Assembly (NCBI GenBank): GCA_014925825.1 | Contig: JACGCK010000221.1 | Span: 1 to 64,000 of the forward strand | Direction of reading: 5' to 3' | Length of the DNA: 64,000 nt | DNA from: Pholiota molesta | Lineage: Eukaryota; Basidiomycota; Agaricomycetes; Agaricales; Strophariaceae | Part shown: positions 23,331 through 34,775 of the stretch, one piece after another | How the letters are laid out: every line of letters starts with the position of its first letter | Numbering within the stretch: the first letter of the stretch is position 1 | The notes under the pieces: model-generated | What the model saw: the letters and a program-made list of their open reading frames with translations, nothing else | What the model was told of the DNA's origin: nothing | Database searches by the model: none | Program-made: the position numbers and the translations under genes

Positions 23331-26300
23331 ATGAGCGCGAGTCATACGGACAGTCTCCCTGAAAAAGACATAGAAAATTCTCCGAATGCTTCAGCGGTTA
23401 GTGTCTACCCACCATCGCGATCGATATCGACACACGGTACAGTTAACTGATATTCATGGCCAGGGCCACCCAGAAACGAAGGCGGGTAATCCGGAGACGA
23501 AGATATTGGACCACGACGCACCGTACAAGCATGCACCTCCAAAGGATGGCGATCCGTGGACCACTGTTCTGACGCCTGAACTCGAGGCTGATACTGTACG
23601 TTGCACTGCGTGGAAAGAAGAGGTACAAAATCTGTTGATCTTCGTAAGTCAATTGATAATGCTCTAATGCCGAATTTCGTCGATTCTTACAAGGATGCCA
23701 CAGGCCGGTCTTTTCTCTGCTGTAGTCACGACGTTTGTTATCGAATCGTACACGTTTCTTCAGCCAGATCCGAATGCCGCCATCGTCGGGTTGCTCTTCC
23801 AGATCGCCAATGGCCTCAACGCGACATCTTCCCTCCCTCCATCCGTGAATCCAGAATTCATACTCGCCCCATTTACACAAACGGCGTCCGCCATCAGGAT
23901 CAACGTTTTCTGGTTCATCAGCCTGATTCTCAGCCTCACAACCGTTCTCGCCGGTACCATCGCTCTCCAGTGGCTCCGCGAGCACCAGTCCTACGTTGGG
24001 TATTCCGGGAAGGAGAAGCTGGCGATACTGCACATGCGCAAGGCCGCCGCTGAAGCGTGGTATTTACCACAGGTGTTTGCAGCGCTTCCCCTACTTCTCC
24101 AAGCTGCCCTGGTCCTATTTTTGGCCGGGTTGATCGATTTCTCGAGGCCTCTTGGTCTCGCGCTCACGATCCCCATCTCTGTCGTCATCGGATTAGTTCT
24201 ACTTTTCCTCACGGCCACAACGATACTTCCGTCGCTCCAAGGCCTTTGCTTTTTCTTCGGGCTCTATCCCCAGGAAACGCTTCCGACTCCATGCCCATAT
24301 AAATCGCCCCAGTCAGATGCTTTCCGATCACTGTATGGGGTCTTTCTTCGCGCAATATTTCGGGTTTTCCCTGCACCCAGCCCCAGTTTTGAGAACGACC
24401 ACAAGTCTCACAACCTGAAATGGGTCATCAAGAACCGTCCCTTATTAATGCCCGACCATTTGGCACCATCGGTATACGACCTGTGGAATCAGCAAACCTG
24501 GATTACCTTCGACCGGGAATGGCTTTCTCTGAGGGACGCATGTCATCAGCGTCTGCTGGACGATGACCCGGACTTGTTTCACCACCGACTGCTCTGGAAA
24601 CGCAGCTTCCCTCTCAGCGATGTCACAAAATGCCTCGTCAAGGCTGTATCCCAGACGCCAGGCACCAAACATACGGAATCGTATCTCGCGGCGCTGGTCC
24701 ACTGTTTTCAAGAGCTTTCCGAATCCATATGGACAACCTCTCCCACCCTTTCGCTAGGCTCCGATATTCAACGGATAGATCGCCGTAACCATTACTTCGA
24801 ACAACTGCACTGGAACCCTTCGTGCTCGATGTCGAAGTTCCTCCTCCATGGTGGAATCTACAAGTTCGAGCGATTCGATATACATTATCACGGCCTTCAC
24901 AAGTACATGGAACCGAAGATAACGCAGCGTCTATTCTGCGATGACCAGACCGTGACTTTCCTCCGCATGCTTCTTGAGCACCATAGTTCGCCGGTGCTCG
25001 CCAGGTACCAACTCGAACTGTGGTCGCGCATCCTGCAGTCCAGTAGTCATGTTGCGCCTTTGACGCCTACTGGGGTCTATGGTTCATTCGTCCCTGTTCC
25101 AACCATTATCGAATTCCCTCTGATTCATTCTATGATGCCTGAATACCTTTCCGGTGAGACTTTCTCCGTAAATGTCCCCTGTTGTATATTAATTCTCTTT
25201 GAACGTTATGTAGATCAAAGAATCTCAACGATATCGAATGTTCTCAGCACGTTGCTCAAGCTGGCTGCTTCTCATCGTATCACGCAGGATGAAACGATGA
25301 ATTCTCTGTGTACACACTCTCACATGGTCGACGTACTCAATTCGTTGGCTTATTTGACTACCCTCTATTTGCGATTGGCCCCGAAGGATACCAGGCATCT
25401 CGCACTACGGGAGGTCGACAACGAATTCGTCAGGATATTCGAGTTTATAGGCGACCAACTAAACGACAGGCTGTCCGATATGCCACTAGACTACGAGGAA
25501 ATTCCACTGGACGTCTTCTTCTATTTCTCCGCGAGTTTCGTATGGGGGCTTCTACACTTCCTGTCAGATCAGGACGTTATTGATAATCAGGACAATAGCT
25601 TTGGGCAGGCACTCAGGACATTGCTTGATGCCTTGCACCGGACGTGGACATCCGGCCGGAGGAACGAGCTGATCGAGAGACGGTTCCAGGGTTTCCTCGG
25701 TAGCTATGAGAGATTCTCGGACAGGTGGTGGAACCGAATTTTCCAACATGTTACCGGGCCCACGGAGCAAGGTATTATATTTCTTATCCCATTCTTTCTT
25801 TATAATCGCGCTCAACGTTGCGATCCAACACAGTATCCGCCTCTGCGGATAGAAGCCCTACCGACGTTGGCCCCGATCCCTCGTTGAAGGTGGCCATCCC
25901 CTCGGGGACTCAAATTGACGTTGGTACCAGCCCCCTGCTTCCTACGGCATACTACCGCATCATCGATCCCTCTCGCAACGCGCGCCCTCAGGATGGCGAT
26001 ACCGATGCTCGAGTCGCATCCACACGCCCCGGCTCTGAGCCTCAATTACCCAAGGAAGAATCTGCTCCCAACGCGCCTCCCATCCAAAATCATCCCGCGG
26101 CAACGATAGAAGGTCTAGGTGTTGATGATCCAGTGTCGGAAGAGATCGTAGTGAACGGGACCGGCCACAGCGACGAGCATGACCTTCCGCCTGGCGAACT
26201 TCATTTGGCCATTGACGTTGCGTTACCAGATATTGCGGTGAAGGTGGAGCCTAACGACAACCTGGCAGCCTCTGGTACCAGCCTTCCACAGGAGGAATCG

Positions 26301-26360
26301 ACGCAGGGGCATGTGATCATTCATATGGAACCTCCCAATGAGGCTGGAAAGTCGGATTAG
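23331..26360 (+). CDS. DUF6535 multi-pass membrane protein, copy 4 (intact, 926 aa)
   Basis: Exons 23331-23396, 23464-23643, 23704-25153, 25214-25771 and 25834-26360 join in frame to 926 residues. The intron at 25154-25213 is 60 nt with no stop, so it could also be retained in frame; copy 3 has a normal intron at the same place. The leader has YKHAPPKDGDPWTTVLTPEL; predicted helices lie at about 83-102, 149-171, 203-228 and 236-258; DREWLSLRDACHQR is at about 352-365. The tail has HLAIDVALP and ends in MEPPNEAGKSD, longer than the SPN or SPI ends of the other copies. Helices and core are much closer to copy 3 than the tail is. Function is unknown. Confidence 0.85.
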
Positions 26361-26728
26361 GATCCTTGACAATATCTCGGCCTTCGAATATGCAGTACAG
26401 AATTGGGGAAGTTTTTGGGCAAGCGAATGATAGATTACATAGTTTTAAAAGAGGTCGCCTTTTGAGCTTGACGAAGGGCCTTCAGACCAGAAAACCAAGC
26501 GATGTATCAGAATTAAGAAAATGAAATTTCTTTGATCCAGGTATTTGTAGAGGATGAGATAAGGTGAATATGAGGTGAATCGGTGAATCATTCCCTCTCT
26601 CATTTTTCACATTTTAAAAATACTTTCACTATGTAGTCAATCCCAAAGGTGATAGTGATAGAGGTAATTCAGCGTATGAACGTGAAAATTTGAATTCTAT
26701 TCAACACTGAGTACCGACGGTGCGTAGC
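26361..26728. other. No gene recognised
   Basis: 3' region shared by copy 4 and the convergent minus-strand gene at 26729. AT-rich, with no supportable ORF. Confidence 0.5.
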
Positions 26729-27076
26729 TCAACATCCCGTTATGGAAAAGGATTTCAAAGGAGTAGTCTCTAGGCAAAGTATTCCAGTGCCAGGAATTGC
26801 CACATTCGCAGGGGTGATGCAGCTGCCATCTGTGAACGGAGTTACGGTTCCGCTAGTGGTGCATCCGGCGACGCTGATCGATTGCCCTTGGAACGGGATT
26901 TGGAAGCAAGATTTTGCTTCAGGGATGTCAGGGTTGGACCCCACAACAGTGATGCTCGAAAGGTAAGCGGCACCAACATTGCAGCCACTGCCTTGATATA
27001 CACTGACATTATACGCGGCGATGCAGCTTGTGTGCGCAGCAAGAGCCAGCATGGCTGTAAGAGCAGTAAAGCGCAT
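26729..27076 (-). CDS. Small secreted cysteine-rich protein A (115 aa)
   Basis: Single exon. The N-terminus MRFTALTAMLALAAHTSCIA is a clear secretion signal with cleavage likely after an Ala near 20. The mature part is about 95 residues with six cysteines, in contexts GSGCN, KSCFQ, AGCTT, GSCIT, LCLE and a C-terminal Cys, consistent with three disulfides. It is rich in Thr, Ser, Gly and Pro and has the block PFQGQSISV. It is roughly 70 percent identical by eye to the divergent gene at 28164. Small secreted proteins of this kind are common in fungi and sometimes act as effectors; no named family was recognised and no function is claimed. Confidence 0.8.
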   Translation of the reverse strand: MRFTALTAMLALAAHTSCIAAYNVSVYQGSGCNVGAAYLSSITVVGSNPDIPEAKSCFQIPFQGQSISVAGCTTSGTVTPFTDGSCITPANVAIPGTGILCLETTPLKSFSITGC

Positions 27077-28163
27077 CGCTAAAGATATGGAATGAGGAAT
27101 ATATCAGATTATATATCCAAATTCAAGCGATGAGACATAACTGACTGGTTCTACTATCCCCAGAAAAAAAATTGGCTGAGCGCTGAGGCCTGAGGACTGA
27201 GTGTCAAATTGTCCTTCAGTTTTACTTTATATTTATAGGATTCCAGATTTATTGAAGAAATTTGAATACCCACGTATTCTGCTCTTGCAAATAATAATAG
27301 GCCCTAGTTGTATTCGAAAAAAATTGCATGCCGTATCAGTTCGAAGATAAGTGGCGAATCCCACTTGCCGTGTTTCTCAGGGGTTCAAAGGATAAAATGT
27401 AATTGGAGGGTTTCTGGATTTGTGAATACATTCTGTCGGCCCTTCCTATTATTTGAGATTGCTTGACGTATCAAATGGATGAGAACTATTTGTTAAGTGT
27501 TATATTAACAAATCTACGGAATCAACGGATGCCCTTGAGCTTTGAAGCTCTTGCGCTCCGCAGTCTCCTATTTACGCGTGGGATCCTGGGACGTACCGTG
27601 GGTACACAATTAATATTAAGCGCCCAACCCCTGGTTCAATGAGCGCCTAATGAGTTTAATTATGGCTGCTCTCCCATGAACCACTTATCTTCCATTTAAT
27701 ACTTCAAGCAACCTGAGAGAAACATAGAGGATACCTATTTAGATATGCTCACGACCGCTGAAAGTACTTCTTATTCATTTGATACATCAAGCAAATCTAA
27801 AATAATAGAAAGGCGCCAGCAGAATCCGTTCACAAACCTGGAAACTCTCTTGTTACCCTATATATTATTCTTTGAGCAGCCGAAAGACATGGGGAAAGAG
27901 ATTTACCAGAATAGAGTTATTGAACCCTATAAATATGAAGTACAACTTGGAAACGATTCAATACTAAGTTCTCAGTACTCAGCCTGAAGACATCACTATT
28001 TTTGCAATATAATTTGTGAGTCGTCAATTTGAGAAGATGGCCATTCTCGATAGACATGCAGCTAACGTTGTGTTTCCGCCATTTTTTTTGGGATAGTACA
28101 AACAAGTCAGTCGCTTGGATTTGAATAAATAATCTCATAATTCCTCATTTCATATTTTTAGCG
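27077..28163. promoter_or_regulatory. Divergent intergenic region of the secreted-protein pair
   Basis: 1087 bp between two head-to-head paralogues. Both starts are preceded by nearly the same leader (CTCATTTCATATTTTTAGCG versus CTCATTCCATATCTTTAGCG before the ATG), so the duplication included the proximal promoter. An inverted repeat, TTTGTTAA/TTAACAAA, lies near 27489-27513. An 80-residue open frame at 27745-27987 has no support as a gene. Confidence 0.5.
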
Positions 28164-28514
28164 ATGCGCTTTACTGGTCTTACAGCCATGCTGGCACTTT
28201 CTGCGCACATCACCAGCTGCATGGCTGCGTATAGCGTCGGTGTATATGCAGGAGGTCAATGCAACGTTGAGGGCGACTCCGGCGCAACCATCACTGTTGT
28301 GGGATCCAACTCCAACACCCCTGATGTTCAATCTTGCTTCCAAGTCCCGTTCCAAGGACAATCGATCAGTGTCAGTGGATGCACTACTGGCGGAACCGTA
28401 ACTCCATTCACGGACAGCAACTGCATTACCCCTGCGAGTGTCACGATTCCTGACACTGGAATCCTTTGCCTAGATAGGACTGATTTGAAATCTTTTTCGG
28501 TAACAGGATGTTGA
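28164..28514 (+). CDS. Small secreted cysteine-rich protein B (116 aa)
   Basis: Single exon. The signal peptide MRFTGLTAMLALSAHITSCM is followed by Ala-Ala and a mature chain whose six cysteines match protein A in position (GQCN, QSCFQ, SGCTT, SNCIT, LCLD and a terminal Cys). The block PFQGQSIS and the end KSFSVTGC are shared. Differences cluster just after the signal peptide and around residues 35-60, while the second half is strongly conserved. The pair is inverted, head to head. Secretion is predicted from the signal; the function is unknown. Confidence 0.82.
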   Translation: MRFTGLTAMLALSAHITSCMAAYSVGVYAGGQCNVEGDSGATITVVGSNSNTPDVQSCFQVPFQGQSISVSGCTTGGTVTPFTDSNCITPASVTIPDTGILCLDRTDLKSFSVTGC

Positions 28515-28842
28515 ACGACGCACTATCAGTTGTGATTGCTAAGAAAGTGTGTAATCATCGGGACATTCTCGCTGCATATTGCTTGATAAGAATCTACTAT
28601 GGTTAATTAGATTGATTAGGGCTTAGCGCTATCGATTCTGCTCTCTCTGATTCACCAACTGCGAGAGGAAGGTGATGCGCTGCGTCAGCAACCCAACAGC
28701 AACCTTGAACTTACAAAGTTGAACTGAATGACACCATCCGAATTTGCCATCTATTATTGAGCAACGTATAAATAATGCAAACTCTTGAAAATTGCAAACA
28801 CATTCCTTTTTTTCCAAGTGTACTCGCCAGCTACTCGATCCA
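28515..28842. other. No gene recognised
   Basis: 3' region of the secreted protein gene and 5' region of the dehydrogenase. A TTTTTTT run precedes the dehydrogenase ATG by about 35 bp. Confidence 0.5.
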
Positions 28843-30098
28843 ATGGCTTCTATGCAGAAAGCTTTAATTCTCACCAAAAAATTCGGAGATTTTGTCATAG
28901 ATAAAATACTGGTACCTAGACCAGGGGCCGGAGAAGTCTTAGTCAAGATCATAGCCACCTCTTTGAATCCTGTCGATTGGAAGATTCAAAAGTATGGCAT
29001 CATCATCGAGAATTACCCGGCCATCCTCGGCACGGATGTTTCAGGTGAAGTTGAGGAAGTTGGAGAAGGTGTCATCGAATTCAAGAAGGGAGACCGAGTG
29101 TATGTTCTCAATTGGCATATATCTCGAACACAAACACTGAGGGCTACGCTTCAGCTTTACTCAAGGACAGATCGTCAATGGACGAGCCAGTTTCCAGCAA
29201 TACGCTATAACTCTGGCGACGTCTCTTGCGAGAGTATGATCTCGTTCGCAATTTTGTCTGGCAGTTCGCTCATTTCTTTTATCTATTTTTAGATTCCAGA
29301 TAACACCTCTTTCGACGAAGCCTCGACATTCCCAGTCGCATTAAACGTCGTTTATGTTGGGCTTTACAACGAATACCCGTATGGAATCGGAATGGCACCC
29401 CCTATTTCTGCGGATACTCAGGGTATTTATGGTGGTACTGCCATAATTATTCTCGGCGGCGCTAGCTCTGTAGGGCAAAACGGTACGTAACGTTCGCATA
29501 TCCAAGTAGTGCGCATGCTTATTATCTCCTAGCTATCCAGCTGGCCAAGATTTCTGGCTTCTCACCGATTATAACAACCGCGTCTCTCAAGCATACGGAT
29601 TACCTCAAGGCTCTTGGGGCGACAGAAGTCCTAGATCGCAATCTCTCTACGTCCGACCTCGCCAGTGAAATCGCCAAGATTACAAGTGCTCCGATCAAGA
29701 TTGTTTTCGATGCTATCTCTTCGGAGAGCACGCAGAGAACCGGTATTGATATCCTGGTACCTGGGGGACAGCTGGTTACAGTTCTGTCGCCCACCGTCAA
29801 ACCTGAACAGGGCAAAATCGTGATCGGCGCTCTTGGTATCTTAAGAGAACCGCCAAACGTAGAGCTGCTTGAAAAGTTCTACCATGACGTGATCTCTGGC
29901 TTTATTGAGAAGGGTTGGCTGAAGGTATTTATTATTCATATTCCATTATTTTACTTATTGACGCTACTTCAATTTCAGCCCAATAATATCGAGGTTTTGC
30001 CTGGTGGTCTAGCCGGTATCGCAGAGGGCCTCGCAAGAATGCAATCCGACCAGGTATCGAAGTTGAAGCTCGTTGTACATCCTCAGGAAACTGCTTGA
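28843..30098 (+). CDS. Zinc-independent medium-chain dehydrogenase/reductase (quinone/enoyl reductase-like)
   Basis: Five exons, 28843-29099, 29155-29233, 29293-29482, 29533-29924 and 29979-30098, join in frame to 345 residues, the usual size for the family. The N-terminal GroES-like fold reads EVLVKIIATSLNPVDWK, then PAILGTDVSGEVEEVG and KKGDRV. The Rossmann nucleotide-binding loop is IIILGGASSVGQN, followed by AIQLAK and LKALGATEVLD. No structural-zinc cysteine cluster is present, as in the trans-acting enoyl reductase and toxD-like branch. It should reduce a C=C or carbonyl with NAD(P)H in the cytosol; the substrate cannot be told. The ATG at 28843 (MASMQKALIL) is preferred as the usual family start. 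No polyketide synthase lies nearby. Confidence 0.85.
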
Positions 30099-30732
30099 GA
30101 CCTTTTGGAGGCATTGCGAACTCTTTCATCTTATCAAGCCGCTTCAAGCGATCCTTATCTTGTTTGGAGACTCCCAAAATGCAAAAATAAATACAATCAA
30201 GTTCCTTTTGATTTTGTACTACATTGAGGTTACATATAAAATATACATATATTGACTTTTGCGACTGTTATCTGTTATCTGTTATATTAACGCGGAGCGG
30301 TCCAATTCCTGAACAACCGCGCTCCCGGAATATCACTGAGAATCCCCAAGCGGTCCGACTTGGATACTCCTGGGTTTCTAACTCCGATCCAGCCTTCGAC
30401 TCAATATCAACGGCAGCTTTCTACTCTGCTACTACCACAAAACTTACACTCCATACCAGCACGCCTGCGCGAAGATCATATCATGACATAATTCACTTAT
30501 CTATGGCGAAATTGGCTCATTCAGTGGGCAAGCTCAAGCTTGGGCTGACCAAGAAGTTGACATGTCATTCCGCGTCTATCTGATGTATTGTAATGGCGCA
30601 ATCCCTATGCCACTACTGCTCATTGTCGTTCCCTCGGGGATCTGTACCACCTTCAATCGATTAATACCTCTATATTACTAGGATGTGTTCTTATCGAGCC
30701 CCTTCCTGCCTCCCATCTCCTTCGCCGACACC
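30099..30732. other. No gene recognised
   Basis: Intergenic between the dehydrogenase and the permease. A short direct repeat, TTATCTG-TTATCTG, lies near 30268. An open frame at 30224-30583 has no introns or family features. Confidence 0.5.
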
Positions 30733-33125
30733 ATGAGCTCGACGGTCCCAGAGAAGCGTCCCTTCAGCCCTGTCTCCAGCTCCTCCGAAGCCGACGCGGA
30801 TGAGGAAACATACCTGCTTCAGAGGTCTCCACAGAGCTCTTCACGCGGCCCTGCGCTCTCACAAAATGCCTTCAACGTTGACGACTTGCAATATACCCCG
30901 GAGGAAGAGGGCGCCGTTCTGCGAATCCTCGATAGGCGCCTCATGCCTTGTGTTTTGGTCACTACATTTGTGCTGAATATGGATCGGACGAACAATTCAA
31001 ATGCTATCTCGGATAATCTTCCGTTTGACCTGGGGTTCGACATCAACGTTGTGAACACCGCTACAGCGATGTATTCCGTTCTGTTCGCCATGGCGTGTCT
31101 ATCTGGTGCTATTTTTGCGAAGATCGTAGGTCCAGCGCGATGTAAGTCGATGTCATCGATCAAGATATTCATTGCTTTATTGACCTTTGAGCGACAAAGG
31201 GATCCCTATCCTTATGTTTTCGTGGGGTTTGGTTACATTAGCGCATGTTCTGATCACCGACAAGACTGGATATCTCACAGGTAAGTATTCGCTCGTTTTC
31301 AAGCAATGGAATGACTCTGAGTTCTATGTACAACCCCAGTGCGCTGCTGTAAGCGTCTATTTTAGGTTCATTTCACGCGTCATTCTTGCTCAACGTTCCA
31401 ACTCCTTGCTTTCATTGACAGTCATCGCTATTACCGAAGGAGGTACGTCTGACTCTAAGTTCATCCTCCGCCTCTATCCCTAACAATTACCATGATTACC
31501 TAGGTGTAATACCGACTACGCTAGTTTACCTGGGCGCATTCTACAAGAGCACCGAGCTCGCTACCCGGCTAGCATGGTTCTGGGGAATCCAACACATAGC
31601 GAGCGCTGCCAGCGGCCTGATGGCCAGTGGCCTACTCAAACTGCGCGGCGTAGCAGGACTAGAGGGATGGAAGTGGCTCTTTCTTGTTGACGGCATCATA
31701 ACCGTCATCGTAGCTATCGGAACATGGTGCGCCATTATTGCTGGCTAGCGCAGAGGTGTCGATCTAACTCGCTACCGGGTGTTGCTGCAGGTTTTACCTG
31801 CCGCGTAATATCGCACACATGGCCGTGAAGGACGGGCGTATTGGGAGGAAACCGTGGTTCAGCCATCGACAAGCTCAAATTGCTGCGACGAGGGTGATTC
31901 GCGACGACGCGTCGAAGCGGTCGTACGAGTGCGTCATATCACTTGTGGATCCATTCAATACTCATGGATGCTGGATATACAGGAGAACAGTACAGTGGTC
32001 TGACATCAAGGATACCGTGACCGACATGGGCATTTGGGGACACCTTGTCATCACTAGCATCGGCCAAACGCCCAATACTCCCATGCACACATGTTCGTCT
32101 TTAACCCCTCATTTCCACTGCGTTCTGATTGTTTGACTTCCGTCTCTAGATCTCCCTACAGTCATCAGATCGTTCAACTTCAGCGTCTCCGTCGCCAACG
32201 CGCTCACCGCGCCACCATACATCCTCCAAGGCATCGCGATGATCCTGATGGTCCATCATTCAGATAAAGTCAGGGAGCGGGGATACCATGGTGCATTTGG
32301 GGGTACGTCAGACACCCTACGTGACTCTACGGATCCCAAAGCTGACTGCTGAGTGCGTTGCTAGCTGGCTGGCAGCTCTTGGGTTGGATATTCTTGCGCA
32401 GCCTGCCTAGTTCGGCGGGCAGAGGCCTGAAATACGCCGCGGCGGTGATGGTGGCGTCGTGGCCGTCGACGCATCCGCTGAACATCGCCTGGCTTTCAGA
32501 GAATACCGGGTATGTATCCGATTTCTTGCACGCGTTCTAGCGAGTGGTGGTCATGCAATCTTTATCTGACTGATCGTCTGTGGGCAGGAGCGTCGGAAAG
32601 CGGACTGTGGCGTCTGGGATGATTATCGGTGCTTGTGCGTGCTCGCCTTTCATTCTGATGATTCAATGTTCATCCTCATCTACAATCAAGCCAATATTTA
32701 TGGAGTATGGGGCTCACAAATATACCGCGCCGACGACGCCCCCGGTAAGTCGTACATACATACATGCATCATCAAGTCAAGCCACTCATCCTATCTCGGG
32801 CTTGCCAGACTTCAAACGCGGAAACCTGATCAACATCGGCTTCGCGGGCGTGGCGTTCGTGCTGTGGCTCGCGCAGAAGACCGCATACCGGATGAGGAAC
32901 GCGCGCAACGCGGCACGGTTGCGCGGATGGGCGAGGCTGAGCTTGCGAAAGAGGAGGAACTGCGCGAGGGAAGGGGAATCGGAGTCCTCTTTTCCGGTTT
33001 ACGACTTAGAATGTTACGTTATCTGCATGCACTTCTCGATTTACGACCCGCCATCGACGTTGATACCCTCCATACACGACCTGCTATTGCGCTCACTGAT
33101 AATTGGACTGTATTGTATTTTGTAG
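30733..33125 (+). CDS. MFS transporter, allantoate permease (Dal5-like, ACS) family
   Basis: A chain of about eleven exons was traced from ATG 30733, including a 9-nt microexon near 31340 that joins LT to the motif-bearing exon at 31422. The N-terminus is a long acidic hydrophilic leader, then LDRRLMPCVLVTTFVLNMDR (TM1 with the family Asp), CLSGAIFAKIVGPAR (TM2), WIPILMFSWGLVTLAHVLIT (TM3), IAITEGGVIPTTLVYLGAFY (TM4-5) and LEGWKWLFLVDGIITVIV (TM6). The second half continues through LPTVIRSFNFSVSVANALTAPPYI. Dal5-type permeases take up small organic anions such as allantoate, nicotinate or di-acids; the substrate here is unknown. The last roughly 50 residues read more like the family if the frame moves by one base after about 32915 (GEAELAKEEELREG), so a late frameshift or base-call error is likely. 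Confidence 0.8.
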
Positions 33126-33211
33126 ATGTAATAAAATTGTAATAATCATATAATCATCTTGCTGATGACGCCAGGGATAAAGCGGATCTAAATCAAGGAG
33201 AATTGATGGAA

Positions 33212-34775
33212 TCAAGGAGAAAGACCCCACTTCGCGAGCCACGCAAGGAATTCGTTCGCGATCTTGACGTGGCCGCAACGTTGGGGTGTTGGTTAGCGGG
33301 GAACACATCAGCGTAGCTGACCCATCCCGTAGTGTCAACGAGGAAGATGTTCTTGTCTCCCTTCGCTTTCCTATGGGTAAAATGTCAGAAACCGCGCGAT
33401 TGAATCAGGGTGCGCAGATATCCATACCTGGCATTGACAATTGTCTCGTATTGGCCTTGGTAGTAGTATCCGATGATTCCATCGGCATTTGGCCATCCCC
33501 ACTAGCAGGAGAGTCAGGAATTTCCAGCAAAGGAGTTTAGAAGAATAAACTGACGGGTGTGAATACGAAAATGGGTGCATTGCGATTGATCACACGGAGG
33601 CGGTCAATGAAGTCGGAGTAGACCTAACAGGGTGATCAGCACCGCATAAAGTATCTGTAGGATGGGACAAAGATACGCGGATGCGACAGTGGCACTCACC
33701 TGAACGAATTGGGCATCAGTTACGTTCTGCGAGCGTCGTTGGCGCCGATGTGGATGACGATGTGGGTCGCTGCGGGACGGTCGCGGGCGAAGTTCCAGGG
33801 GGTGGTGAAGTTGTGGTCGGTGGTGTAGTAATACCCAGTATCCTCAGTCTTATATGCAATATTTAATGTGAATCAATGTCAGATAATAGTGTGGTTCACG
33901 TACTTGAAGTATTGATACGAGACGCCATGTACATTTCCATATGAAAGGATATCCTGATACATGGCACACGATAAGCCCATGATTATCGTGCACAGGTATA
34001 TGGTGCTCACCGTGAGTGCGGCTCCAGGTTGCGCGTTGACGCGATGCTCCGCTTTGAACGCTTCGCCGACGAGGAATGGCCATGCTTGATCGACACCTTG
34101 CGGGAGAAATTGGCCCTGGAGTAAAGTTTGAGATTGATCATGATAAGCAAGGTTTCAAGAGTGCAGTACCGCAGATAAAGAGTCCCGATAAATTGGAAAG
34201 ACAATTTGGAGGGTGTGTAGGGTAATAGGAGGCATCCTAGCAGAAGGAGCATGAGATGGACATTCCACCTTTTATTTGAGAAGTTTACCGAGTTCAAGGT
34301 CAAGCTCTCGAGGTTGATACGATTATCCTGCCAGCCTTCGACGTTGATTCTGACGATAGAAGATGACGATTTCGAGTGAGACGAAGACGTCGGTGGAAGA
34401 GGAATTACGTTGGCGCCTGCGACGCGTTCACAGTGACGAAGTCAGAGCCATCCACCGAGACGCCGATGGCTGCAAACGGCGACGTGGTGTGCTCTCCGAG
34501 GTTGAGCGTCAACGAGCGGAGATTCTTGACGTGCACTTTGAATCCGAACCAGCCCTTTCAAAGAAACAGACGCGTTGAATTTCTGCAAACTAGTGTACAA
34601 CTTCCACCTACTCACCACCAGGTACCAGGAGAAGCATCCCATCGTCCATGGTAGTAAATGAGCGGATGGTCATTTTTGATAGTCACTTGAGACGGTGGAG
34701 GGCGCGTAGCAGTGATACCGGTGGCCATAGCTGGAAGCAAAGAAGAGACGAAAAGCAAGCCCCGACAAGTAACAT
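33212..34775 (-). pseudogene. SGNH/GDSL esterase (CE2-like carbohydrate esterase), frameshifted
   Basis: In order on the minus strand: a start near 34775 with a secretion-like N-terminus; a jelly-roll segment (HPLIYYHGRWDASPGTWW, VHVKNLRSLTLNLGEHTTSP, INVEGWQDNRINLESLTLNS); the nucleophile block around GDSLSAGQFLPQG near 34150; GYYYTTDHNFTTPWNFARD; HIVIHIGANDA near 33740 with the oxyanion Asn; YYYQGQYE; WVSYADVFPAN-QHPN with the catalytic His near 33280; and GHVKIANEFLAWLAKWGLSP to the end. The family cleaves acetyl or other acyl groups from plant polysaccharides outside the cell. At least four one-base shifts break the frame, at GDS (GGG for GGGG), after HPNV (GCGG for GCGGG), after NASQ and near the start. 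Two of these are homopolymer shortenings, so this may be a live gene with base-call errors. Confidence 0.7.
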
